From the NCBI GenBank assembly GCA_023386135.1, contig JAEWKG010000065.1, positions 1-6,554 on the forward strand: a DNA stretch of 6,554 nucleotides. The letters run 5' to 3'. Origin of the DNA: Pseudomonadota bacterium. GTDB taxonomy: Bacteria; Pseudomonadota; Alphaproteobacteria; Sphingomonadales; Sphingomonadaceae. Under the pieces are notes generated by a model. It had not been told where the DNA came from. It searched no databases and saw only the letters and a program-made list of their open reading frames with translations. Shown here piece after piece: positions 1 to 5,842 of the stretch (its first letter is position 1; the number at the start of each line of letters is the position of its first letter). The translations under genes and the position numbers were made by a program.

Positions 1-121
1 CGGTACGGGTCTCGTCGGCGCTGGTGTAGCTGGCGGTGCGCTGCGCATCGGCCGCTTGCACCGCGACCAGCGCGGCGACGAGCGGCAGCAGGAGCATCGG
101 CCAGGCGCGTTCAAGCTGCAT
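1..121 (-). CDS. N-terminus of a secreted protein, probably EnvC-like M23 peptidase (partial)
   Basis: This is the first 40 codons of a minus-strand gene that runs off the left edge. It reads MQLERAWPMLLLPLVAALV and continues VQAADAQRTASYTSADETRT. A short charged start, a hydrophobic core at about residues 8-21 and an A-D-A-Q boundary at about 24-27 look like a Sec signal peptide with cleavage near residue 26 or 27, so the product should be exported. The ATG lies 11 bases after the rlmH stop, implying co-transcription. No strong Shine-Dalgarno is visible; a second ATG at codon 9 is a possible alternative start. The EnvC-like call (murein hydrolase activator with coiled coil and LytM/M23 domain) is inferred from the rlmH-envC-ctpA order I know from sphingomonads. 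No catalytic part is present here, so only the secreted nature is seen directly. Confidence 0.5.
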   Translation of the reverse strand, partial: MQLERAWPMLLLPLVAALVAVQAADAQRTASYTSADETRT

Positions 122-132
122 TCGAACCGCTC

Positions 133-564
133 TTAGCGCGTGTCCCCGCTGCGATGATAGGGATGGCCGGCGAGGATGGTCGTCGCGCGGTAGAGTTGTT
201 CGGCCAACATGGCGCGGGCGAGGAGATGCGGCCAGGTCATCGCGCCCATCGCCAGCAGCAGGTCCGCCGACGCTCGTTCGGCCTCCGAGTGCCCGTCCGC
301 TGCGCCGAGCACGAACCGCGCCTCGCGCATTCCGTCATCGCGCCACCGCCCGAGGGTCGCGGCGAGCTCTTCGGACGACAGCTGCTTGCCGCGTTCGTCG
401 AGCAGCACAGTGCGACACGCGGTAAGCGGATCGGGCGCCTTGCCGCCGGTTTCGGGCAGTTCGGTCAGCTTGAACGGCCAAGTCAGCCGCTTTTCGTAGC
501 GCGCGACGAGTTCCGCCTCGGGCGATCGTCCAATCTTGCCGCGAGCTACGATGTGGAGGAGCAT
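133..564 (-). CDS. rlmH: 23S rRNA (pseudouridine1915-N3)-methyltransferase RlmH
   Basis: RlmH is a SPOUT-class enzyme that uses S-adenosylmethionine to methylate N3 of pseudouridine 1915 in helix 69 of 23S rRNA, acting on assembled 70S ribosomes in the cytoplasm. The 143-residue product starts MLLHIVARGKIGRSPE, as family members do. It carries the SAM-binding loop FVLGAADGH (residues 84-92) and the C-terminal trefoil-knot signature EQLYRATTILAGHPYHR (122-138). The length is slightly short of the roughly 155 residues of the E. coli protein but complete at both ends. The ATG at 564 fits the family start, although no clear Shine-Dalgarno precedes it. It lies downstream of rsfS, separated by 229 bases that hold an inverted repeat, and 11 bases before the next gene. 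The rsfS-rlmH pairing is common in bacteria and supports the call. Confidence 0.96.
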   Translation of the reverse strand: MLLHIVARGKIGRSPEAELVARYEKRLTWPFKLTELPETGGKAPDPLTACRTVLLDERGKQLSSEELAATLGRWRDDGMREARFVLGAADGHSEAERASADLLLAMGAMTWPHLLARAMLAEQLYRATTILAGHPYHRSGDTR

Positions 565-620
565 GGTTGGTGACTACGAGGAGCCGGCATTCTGTCGCAA
601 GCCCTTGGCCCTCCCCAAAC

Positions 621-757
621 CGTCATGCCGAACTCGTTTCGGCATCCATTTGTGTTTTCGCGTTGCCGTCCATTCGAAACTGGGACGCGCCGTTGCGTCT
701 CCCGCTCGCGTCCGCGTCAGCACGAGGAATGGACCCTGAAACGAGTTCAGGGTGACG
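621..757. repeat. Two-armed inverted repeat, each arm a hairpin (REP/MITE-like)
   Basis: Two 30-base arms face each other at 621-650 and 728-757. Read from their outer ends they begin CGTCATGCCGAACTCGTTTC and CGTCACCCTGAACTCGTTTC, and both finish in CCATT. Each arm is itself palindromic around a CTCG loop: TGCCGAA pairs with TTTCGGCA in the left arm, and CCCTGAA with TTTCAGGG in the right. The differences between the arms fall in the hairpin stem and are matched by changes on its other side, so base pairing is kept. Between the arms, GACGC at 684-688 and GCGTC at 695-699 can form a further small stem. The whole fills most of the gap between rsfS and rlmH. From memory, similar CCCTGAA-TTTCAGGG units are scattered between genes in sphingomonad genomes; that would need a genome search. 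A role in mRNA processing or attenuation between rsfS and rlmH is possible but not shown. Confidence 0.8.
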
Positions 758-793
758 ATTCGCGAATAGGAGGCTTCGTATGCGCGGCGCGTC

Positions 794-1225
794 TTACGCG
801 TTGCCGCCCGCCGCCTCCTTCTCGTCGCCGAAACCCCACATCCGTTCCAGGTTGTAGAAGCTGCGCACTTCGGGGCGGAACAGGTGGACGACCACGTCTC
901 CTGCGTCGATCAGTACCCAGTCCGCGGCCGGAAGACCTTCGATCCGCGCGTTGCCGAAACCTTCCTGCTTGATCCGCTCGCCCAGCTTCTGCGCCATCGC
1001 CGCCACCTGGCGGGTCGAGCGGCCCGAGGCGATGATCATGTGATCCGCGATGCTCGATTTGCCGGCCAGCGGGATCGCCACGAGATCCTGCGCCTGATCG
1101 TCGTCGAGCTGGCCGAGAACCAGCGCGAGGAGGCGATCGGAAGCGGTGTCCGAAGACGGGTTATCTTGGGGCATGGCGCCCCGGGTTGCGCCGGCCGGGG
1201 CCGACGACGATTGCGCCTGATGCAT
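794..1225 (-). CDS. rsfS: Ribosomal silencing factor RsfS
   Basis: RsfS (Iojap/DUF143 family) binds ribosomal protein uL14 on the 50S subunit and blocks joining with 30S, lowering translation in stationary phase or starvation. With the chosen start the protein has 143 residues: a variable Ser/Ala/Pro-rich tail of about 25 residues, then the complete domain. Signatures are DDDQAQDLVAIPLAGKSSIA, the IIASGRSTRQVAAMAQK stretch, WVLIDAGDVVVHLF (103-116) and RSFYNLERMWG (121-131). The start is uncertain. The ATG at 1225 has an AGGAG at 1244-1240, an unusually long 14 bases upstream; an ATG at 1174 would give 126 residues and keep the whole domain; an in-frame TTG at 1276 is unlikely. nadD normally lies directly upstream in relatives; here only a nadD fragment does, so the gene may depend on a promoter inside 1226-1672. 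Confidence 0.93.
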   Translation of the reverse strand: MHQAQSSSAPAGATRGAMPQDNPSSDTASDRLLALVLGQLDDDQAQDLVAIPLAGKSSIADHMIIASGRSTRQVAAMAQKLGERIKQEGFGNARIEGLPAADWVLIDAGDVVVHLFRPEVRSFYNLERMWGFGDEKEAAGGNA

Positions 1226-1239
1226 AGGCGGGTGTGATG

Positions 1240-1244
1240 CTCCT
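1240..1244 (-). promoter_or_regulatory. Possible Shine-Dalgarno of rsfS
   Basis: AGGAG on the minus strand is the best ribosome-binding match upstream of rsfS. It sits 14 bases before the ATG at 1225, longer than the usual 5-10, so either the spacing is atypical or the true start differs. No in-frame ATG, GTG or TTG lies at the ideal distance. Confidence 0.35.
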
Positions 1245-1282
1245 GTGATGAAGGGCGTGGGCCACGAGAGGATCAACGCGCA

Positions 1283-1575
1283 TCATCGCGCGGTTGTTTC
1301 CTCGGTGCGTAAACTGGTGTGCGTGACCTGATCGCGCAAGGCGCCGACGGAAACCCGCGAAGCCCAGTCCGGATCGGCGCGGCGCAGGGCCGTGGCCGAG
1401 ATCGGATCGGGATCGAACCGCAAGGTGGTCAGGGCGGGTGCGCTCCATTCGCCCGGGTGCTTGAAGCTGGCAGCGGGCACCCGGTAGCGCCTGAGCCAGG
1501 CCGCGGCGGGGCTCGCCGTGACGGGCACATCATATCCCGGACCCGGCTCCGCCGCAATGCGGGTCGCGCGATCGC
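1283..1575 (-). pseudogene. 5'-truncated remnant of nadD (C-terminal part only)
   Basis: The last ~97 codons of a minus-strand reading frame here align with the C-terminus of the intact NadD at 4149-4769. Shared blocks are AWLRRYR, PAA, LR(F/Y)DPDP, SATALR, ADPDWASR and LRD. From AWLRRYR onward I count about 40 identities in roughly 64 aligned residues by hand, with one 3-residue gap. Weaker ungapped similarity continues upstream (RIAAEPGPGY against PIVVFARPGY) to about 1575, then fades. DNA of 1359-1425 is about 80% identical to 4204-4270. The nucleotide-binding N-terminal half (GGSFNPxHxxH) is absent, because rmlA starts on the opposite strand at 1673, so no adenylyltransferase can be made. 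The frame is still open: an ATG at 1621 would give 112 residues, but there is no sign that it is expressed. It lies 57 bases before rsfS, exactly where the nadD end would be in relatives, so it may be the original 3' end. Confidence 0.82.
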
Positions 1576-1656
1576 AAGCCGGAAGCACGCGTGGTTGCGC
1601 CGAACCGCATGGGAATGGCATACCACCCGCGAGGCTGCCTGCGGCGGCACCGCGGC

Positions 1657-1662
1657 GAGGGG
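1657..1662 (+). promoter_or_regulatory. Shine-Dalgarno supporting the GTG start of rmlA
   Basis: GAGGGG lies 10 bases before the GTG at 1673. No ATG is available nearby in frame, and the protein from this GTG (MRKGIILAGG) begins where RmlA proteins usually begin, so the site and the GTG support each other. Confidence 0.5.
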
Positions 1663-1672
1663 TTAGTGGACG

Positions 1673-2557
1673 GTGCGCAAGGGGATCATTCTCGCCGGCG
1701 GTTCGGGCACGCGGCTGTATCCCCTGACCAGGGCTGTCTCGAAGCAGCTGATGCCGGTCTACGACAAGCCGATGATCTACTACCCGCTGTCGGTGCTGAT
1801 CATGAGCGGCATCCGCGAGGTGCTGGTGATCACCACGCCCGCCGACCAGCCTGCCTTCGAGGCGTTGCTGGGCGATGGCGCGGATCTCGGGATGCGGATT
1901 TCCTACGCCGTGCAGCCGGAGCCGGGCGGGCTGGCACAGGCCTACCACATCGGCGCCGATTTCGTCGGTGGGCAGCCCTCCACGCTGATCCTGGGCGACA
2001 ACATCTTCTACGGCCACGGCCTCACCGAACTGCTGGCGAGCGCCTCGGCGCGGAGCAGCGGGGCGACCGTGTTCGGCTACCACGTCGACCGGCCAGAGGC
2101 ATATGGCGTGGTCTCGTTCGACGCCGATGGCCGTGCCAAGACGATCGAGGAGAAGCCCTCGCAGCCGAAGTCGAACTATGCGGTGACCGGGCTCTATTTC
2201 TACGACGGGCGGGCGGCGGAGATGGCGGCGCGGATCACCCCCTCCGCGCGCGGCGAGTACGAGATCACCGACCTCAACCGGATGTACCTCGAAGCGGGCT
2301 CGCTCAACGTCGAGATCATGGGACGCGGGTACGCCTGGCACGACACCGGCACCCACGGTTCGCTGATCGATGCCGCCAACTACGTCCGCATCACCGAGGA
2401 GCGGCAGGGCCTCAAGATCTGCTGCCCGGAGGAGCTCGCGTGGCGGATGGGCTTCATCGACGATGCGCAGCTCGAACGCATCGCGCTGCCGCTGCGGAAG
2501 TCGGGCTACGGCGAATACCTCATCAAGCTGCTGGACCGACAAGACCAGTGGAAGTGA
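1673..2557 (+). CDS. rmlA: Glucose-1-phosphate thymidylyltransferase RmlA
   Basis: RmlA joins dTTP and alpha-D-glucose-1-phosphate to give dTDP-glucose and pyrophosphate, the first step of dTDP-L-rhamnose synthesis in the cytoplasm. The 294-residue product has the family's usual length (about 290). It shows the nucleotide-binding loop GIILAGGSGTRLYPLT (4-19), SKQLMPVYDKPMIYYPLS (23-40), the GLAQA segment (86-90), LGDNIFYG with probable metal ligand Asp109, IEEKP (158-162), and WHDTGTH with the second probable metal ligand Asp224. In the PxPDGLAQA motif the usual Asp/Glu before GLAQA is Gly (PEPGGLAQA), a small deviation. Translation begins at GTG. It is the first gene of a plus-strand trio, overlaps the start of rmlC, and is probably coupled to it. 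Feedback inhibition by dTDP-rhamnose is known for the family but cannot be read from this sequence. Confidence 0.96.
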   Translation: MRKGIILAGGSGTRLYPLTRAVSKQLMPVYDKPMIYYPLSVLIMSGIREVLVITTPADQPAFEALLGDGADLGMRISYAVQPEPGGLAQAYHIGADFVGGQPSTLILGDNIFYGHGLTELLASASARSSGATVFGYHVDRPEAYGVVSFDADGRAKTIEEKPSQPKSNYAVTGLYFYDGRAAEMAARITPSARGEYEITDLNRMYLEAGSLNVEIMGRGYAWHDTGTHGSLIDAANYVRITEERQGLKICCPEELAWRMGFIDDAQLERIALPLRKSGYGEYLIKLLDRQDQWK

Positions 2558-3090
2558 TCCCGACCCCACTCGCCGGCGCGATCATCGTCGAACCCAAGGT
2601 GTTCGGCGATGAACGCGGGTTCTTTCTCGAGAGCTTCAGCCAGGTGGTGTTCGCGCAAGCGGGACTGCCGACAGCCTTCGCGCAGGATAACCACTCTCGC
2701 TCGATGAAGGGCGTACTGCGTGGGCTGCACTTTCAACTCCCCGGCGCGCAGGGCAAGCTGGTGCGGGTGGTGGCGGGCGCGGTGTTCGACGTGATCGTCG
2801 ACCTGCGCCGCTCCTCGGCAACCTTCGGGCAATGGTTCGGGATCGAACTCAGCGCCGTCAACAAGCGAATGCTATGGGTGCCCGAGGGATTCGCACACGG
2901 ATTTCTCACCCTCGAGGACGGGACCGACTTCCTTTACAAGTGCACTGCGCCCTACGCACCTGAGCACGAGCATTCGCTCGCTTGGAACGATCCCGCGCTA
3001 CGGATCGCCTGGCCCTTGGAAGGCGAACCGCAGCTTTCCACCAAGGACGCCGCAGGCCTCGCGCTCGCCGAACTTCCGACGTTCCCCTAA
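2548..3090 (+). CDS. rmlC: dTDP-4-dehydrorhamnose 3,5-epimerase RmlC
   Basis: RmlC epimerises C3 and C5 of dTDP-4-dehydro-6-deoxy-D-glucose to the L-lyxo form, the third step to dTDP-L-rhamnose. The 180-residue cupin is full length. It has FGDERGFFLESF (19-30), QDNHSRSMKGVLRGLHFQ (46-63) with the catalytic His61, WVPEGFAHGF (110-119), FLYKC with Tyr130, and KDAA with Asp167. These three correspond to His63, Tyr133 and Asp170 of the Salmonella enzyme, aligned from memory. The GTG at 2548 gives MEVIPTPL, which fits the family start and overlaps rmlA by 10 bases. A second GTG at 2554 would give a 4-base GTGA overlap and 178 residues. Neither has a strong Shine-Dalgarno, so coupling to rmlA translation is likely. 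The presence of RmlC favours rhamnose over D-sugar products such as fucosamine. Confidence 0.95.
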   Translation: MEVIPTPLAGAIIVEPKVFGDERGFFLESFSQVVFAQAGLPTAFAQDNHSRSMKGVLRGLHFQLPGAQGKLVRVVAGAVFDVIVDLRRSSATFGQWFGIELSAVNKRMLWVPEGFAHGFLTLEDGTDFLYKCTAPYAPEHEHSLAWNDPALRIAWPLEGEPQLSTKDAAGLALAELPTFP

Positions 3091-3093
3091 GGC

Positions 3094-3098
3094 AAGGA
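3094..3098 (+). promoter_or_regulatory. Shine-Dalgarno of rmlB
   Basis: AAGGA with a 5-base spacer precedes the ATG at 3104. It fixes the rmlB start 13 bases after the rmlC stop. Confidence 0.7.
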
Positions 3099-3103
3099 CT
3101 GGC

Positions 3104-4156
3104 ATGGCTACTCTCCTGGTCACCGGCGGGGCCGGCTTTATCGGCACCAACTTCGTGCGCTACTGGATCGCGAGGCATCCCGGCGACGAGATCGTGGTGC
3201 TCGACCTCCTCACCTACGCGGGCAACGCGGCGAGCCTCGACGGGGTCGAGCGCGCCGAGCTGGTGGTGGGCGACATCGCCGACACCGCGCTGGTCGAGCG
3301 ATTGCTGCGCGAGCACGGAATCGGCACGATCGTCCACTTCGCCGCCGAGAGCCACGTCGACCGCTCGATCACCGGGCCCGACGCGTTCATCCAGACCAAC
3401 GTCGTCGGCACGCACAGCCTGCTGAAGGCGGCGCGTAGCGTGTGGCTCGATGCCGGCAGCGGGCGGCCGCACCGATTCCACCATGTCTCAACCGACGAGG
3501 TGTACGGCTCGCTGGGGGCCGACGATCCGGCGTTCAGCGAGACCACGCCCTACGCGCCGAACTCGCCCTATTCCGCCTCCAAGGCGGCGTCCGACCACCT
3601 CGTGCGAGCCTATCACCACACCTACGGGCTGGAGACGACCACCAGCAATTGCTCGAACAACTACGGGCCTTACCAATACCCCGAGAAGCTGATCCCGCTG
3701 TTCCTGATCAACTGCCTCCACGGCCGGCCGCTGCCAATCTACGGTGACGGATTGAACGTGCGCGACTGGCTCCACGTGGCGGATCACTGCGCGGGGATCG
3801 AGCGGGTGCTCGAGCGCGGCCGGGTGGGCGAGACCTACAATATCGGCGGGGGGGCGGAGCTGCCCAACATGGCGGTGATCGACCGCATCTGCGCCAGCGT
3901 AGATTCCGCGTTCGCCGCCGATCCAGTTCTCGCCGCGCGTTATCCCGACGCACCCGCCGCACGCGGCGAGTCTACCGCAACGCTCAAGACCTTCGTCACC
4001 GACCGCGCAGGCCACGACCGGCGCTATGCGATCGACGAGCGCAAGGCGCGCGAGGAGCTCGGTTATAAGCCGCGGCGTACATTCGAGGAGGGGCTCGCCG
4101 AGACGCTCGCCTGGTACCTTGCACACGAAAGCTGGTGGCGCCCGCTGCTCAAGTGA
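3104..4156 (+). CDS. rmlB: dTDP-glucose 4,6-dehydratase RmlB
   Basis: RmlB is an NAD-dependent short-chain dehydrogenase that converts dTDP-glucose to dTDP-4-dehydro-6-deoxyglucose, the second step of the rhamnose pathway. The 350-residue protein is full length. It has the Rossmann loop TGGAGFIG (7-14), HFAAESHVDRSI (78-89), the catalytic triplet Thr130-Asp131-Glu132 within STDEVYG, the YxxxK pair Tyr156 and Lys160 in SPYSASKA, then SNNYGPYQ-PEKLIPL and DRAGHDRRYAI, both typical of RmlB rather than UDP-sugar relatives. An AAGGA site supports the ATG. The gene follows rmlC by 13 bases and ends the plus-strand trio. Its last 8 bases overlap the 3' end of the convergent nadD, leaving no room for an intergenic terminator. 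In sphingomonads the order rmlA-C-B-D is known from sphingan-producing strains; here rmlD does not follow. Confidence 0.96.
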   Translation: MATLLVTGGAGFIGTNFVRYWIARHPGDEIVVLDLLTYAGNAASLDGVERAELVVGDIADTALVERLLREHGIGTIVHFAAESHVDRSITGPDAFIQTNVVGTHSLLKAARSVWLDAGSGRPHRFHHVSTDEVYGSLGADDPAFSETTPYAPNSPYSASKAASDHLVRAYHHTYGLETTTSNCSNNYGPYQYPEKLIPLFLINCLHGRPLPIYGDGLNVRDWLHVADHCAGIERVLERGRVGETYNIGGGAELPNMAVIDRICASVDSAFAADPVLAARYPDAPAARGESTATLKTFVTDRAGHDRRYAIDERKAREELGYKPRRTFEEGLAETLAWYLAHESWWRPLLK

Positions 4157-4769
4157 TCGCGGTTCCGGTCACCATGTCCCGGAGGCTGCCGGTCGCGTAG
4201 CGCGAGGCCCAGTCGGGATCGGCGGCGCGCAGCGCGGTGGCGGAGACCGGATCCGGATCGTAGCGCAGCCACACCAGCAGCGGCGGCTTGCCGCTTTGCA
4301 AGGCGGCGGCCGGCGCGCGGTACCGGCGCAGCCACGCCATCGCCCGCCCGCCGAACGCCGCGCGCTCGTACCCAGGCCGCGCGAACACCACGATCGGCAT
4401 CGACCGGGCAATCGCGCGCCAGTCCTTCCACTGGTCGAACTGTGCGAGGTTGTCCGCGCCCATGATCCACACGAACCGGTCGCGCGGATAACGGCGCTCG
4501 AGCGCGCGCAGGGTGTCGACGGTGTAGCGGGTGCCGAGCTCGCGCTCGATGGCGGTCACCCGGATCGGCGCGCGACGGGCCATCCGCACCGCCGAGGCGA
4601 AGCGCGCGGGCAGCGGCGCCATTCCGGCGGCGGGCTTCAATGGATTGCCGGGCGAGACCAGCCACCACACCTCGTCGAGGCCGAGCTGCTCGATCGCCGC
4701 CAGGCTGATTCGGCGGTGCGCGCGGTGCGCCGGGTTGAAGCTCCCGCCCAGAAGCCCGATGCGCGCCAT
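4149..4769 (-). CDS. nadD: Nicotinate-nucleotide adenylyltransferase NadD
   Basis: NadD transfers AMP from ATP to nicotinate mononucleotide, giving deamido-NAD, an essential step of NAD synthesis in the cytoplasm. The 206-residue product is complete: IGLLGGSFNPAHRAH (4-18) with the His15/His18 nucleotidyltransferase motif, GTRYTVDTL, FVWIMGADNLAQFDQWKDW, and SATALR (176-181) at the place of the (I)SSTxIR ATP-binding motif. The ATG is 3 bases after the stop of the aldo/keto reductase gene; AAGG directly abuts it, so translational coupling is likely. The 3' end overlaps rmlB by 8 bases on the other strand. A second, truncated and diverged copy of its C-terminus lies at 1283-1575 on the far side of the rml genes. 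The C-terminal tail here (VTGTAIT) is shorter than in the remnant (VTHTSLRTEETTAR), so the present 3' end may have arisen at the insertion junction. Confidence 0.95.
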   Translation of the reverse strand: MARIGLLGGSFNPAHRAHRRISLAAIEQLGLDEVWWLVSPGNPLKPAAGMAPLPARFASAVRMARRAPIRVTAIERELGTRYTVDTLRALERRYPRDRFVWIMGADNLAQFDQWKDWRAIARSMPIVVFARPGYERAAFGGRAMAWLRRYRAPAAALQSGKPPLLVWLRYDPDPVSATALRAADPDWASRYATGSLRDMVTGTAIT

Positions 4770-4772
4770 CCT

Positions 4773-5828
4773 TCAGGTCAGGGTGCGCTTCGGCGAGACC
4801 TTGTCGTCGCGGTAGCTTCCCTGGAAGCCGAGCATCCAGCCGGGGTATTCGCGTGGCAGGCGGCTCGCCTTGTCGAGCTGGTCCCATTCGGCAGCCGTGA
4901 ACTCGACCTCGCAGGCGCCGATGTTGTCGGCAAGCTGGTCGGCCCGCTTGGCCCCGACGATGACGGTCGAGACCGCCGGGCGGTGCAGCAGCCACGCGAG
5001 CGCGATCTGCGCGACCGTCTTGCCCTTCGCCTGCGCCATTCCCTGCATCACCTCGATGAGATCGTAGGCCCGGTCCATCTCGACCGGTGGGAAGTCGAAC
5101 GCGGCACGGCGCCCTTCGCCCTGGCTCTTGTCGTCGTCGCCGCGGGTGTACTTGCCCGAGAGCAGCCCGCCCGCGAGCGGCGACCACACCATCAGCCCGA
5201 CACCTTCGGATTGCAGCATCGGCACGATCTCGCGTTCCAGATCGCGGCCGGCTACGGTGTAGTACGCCTGCAGCGAGGCGAACTTCTCGAGGCCGAGCCG
5301 CTCGGAAATGCCGAGCGCCTTCATGATCTGCCACGCCGCCCAGTTGCTCACCCCGACGTAGCGCGCCCGCCCGCTGCGCACGATATCGTCGAGCGCCCGC
5401 AGCGCTTCCTCCATCGGGGTCTGCGAATCCCACCCGTGAATCTGGTAGAGATCGACGTGATCGAGCCCGAGCCGCTCGAGGCTGGCGTCGATCTGGTGCA
5501 TCAGGTGGTAGCGGCTGACCCCCGCGTCGTTGGGCCCTTCGCCCATCGCGCCCATCGCCTTGGTCGCGATCACCACGTCCGAGCGCGCTAGGCCGAGGTC
5601 CTTCAGCGCCTGCCCGACGAACCGCTCCGACTGGCCGCGGGTGTAGACGTTGGCGGTGTCGATGAAGTTGATGCCTGCGTCGAGCGCCTGTTTGACCATC
5701 GCGGTCGAGGCGGTCTGGTCCATCCCGGCGATGTTGGCAAAGCGGCCGGGATCGGTGCCGAAGGTCATCGCCCCCAGGCACAGTTCGGACACGATCAGGC
5801 CGGTCGAGCCGAGACGGTTGTAGCGCAT
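4773..5828 (-). CDS. Aldo/keto reductase
   Basis: This is an NADPH-dependent aldo/keto reductase of the COG0667 type (Tas/YajO/voltage-gated-channel beta-subunit-like group), expected to reduce aldehydes or ketones in the cytoplasm; the physiological substrate cannot be read from the sequence. The 351-residue protein starts MRYNRLGSTGLIVSELCLG and keeps the whole catalytic tetrad: Asp57 and Tyr62 in FIDTANVY, Lys90 in VVIATKAMG, His131 in DLYQIHGWD. Further family blocks are YVGVSNWAAWQ, VWSPLAGGLLSGKY and the cofactor-binding TVIVGAKRADQLADN. A strong Shine-Dalgarno overlaps the proA stop, and the nadD start follows by 3 bases, so proA, this gene and nadD are almost certainly co-transcribed. 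I do not expect this gene between proA and nadD in most relatives; it may be an acquired passenger. Confidence 0.93.
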   Translation of the reverse strand: MRYNRLGSTGLIVSELCLGAMTFGTDPGRFANIAGMDQTASTAMVKQALDAGINFIDTANVYTRGQSERFVGQALKDLGLARSDVVIATKAMGAMGEGPNDAGVSRYHLMHQIDASLERLGLDHVDLYQIHGWDSQTPMEEALRALDDIVRSGRARYVGVSNWAAWQIMKALGISERLGLEKFASLQAYYTVAGRDLEREIVPMLQSEGVGLMVWSPLAGGLLSGKYTRGDDDKSQGEGRRAAFDFPPVEMDRAYDLIEVMQGMAQAKGKTVAQIALAWLLHRPAVSTVIVGAKRADQLADNIGACEVEFTAAEWDQLDKASRLPREYPGWMLGFQGSYRDDKVSPKRTLT

Positions 5829-5835
5829 GGGGTGT

Positions 5836-5842
5836 TCTCCTT
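5836..5842 (-). promoter_or_regulatory. Shine-Dalgarno of the aldo/keto reductase gene
   Basis: AAGGAGA on the minus strand, 7 bases before the ATG at 5828, overlaps the proA TAA stop. It confirms the start and makes read-through coupling from proA plausible. Confidence 0.8.

Noticed and set aside
684..699. Small hairpin GACGC/GCGTC taken alone as a terminator
   Set aside because: Five base pairs without a following T-run. It fits better as the interior of the larger repeat.
1256..1276. Possible promoter or TTG start for rsfS (TTGATC, 17 bases, CTTCAT)
   Set aside because: The -10 element is weak, and the extra 17 residues from the TTG at 1276 have no family support.
1595..1623. Possible rmlA promoter (TTGCGC, 17 bases, GCATAC)
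   Set aside because: The -10 match is poor and such pairs arise by chance. Not enough to annotate.
1591..2547. In-frame N-terminal extension of rmlC reaching back through rmlA
   Set aside because: The extension is a shifted frame of rmlA with Arg-rich noise. The real RmlC start at 2548 matches the family.
1283..2569. 428-codon minus-strand open frame lying opposite rmlA
   Set aside because: Most of it is the antisense of rmlA, low-complexity and Arg/His/Asp-rich with no recognisable domain. Only the last ~97 codons are meaningful, as the nadD remnant.
4026..5591. 521-codon plus-strand open frame opposite nadD and the reductase
   Set aside because: Antisense shadow with no domain and no ribosome-binding site. 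The minus-strand genes have complete catalytic motifs.
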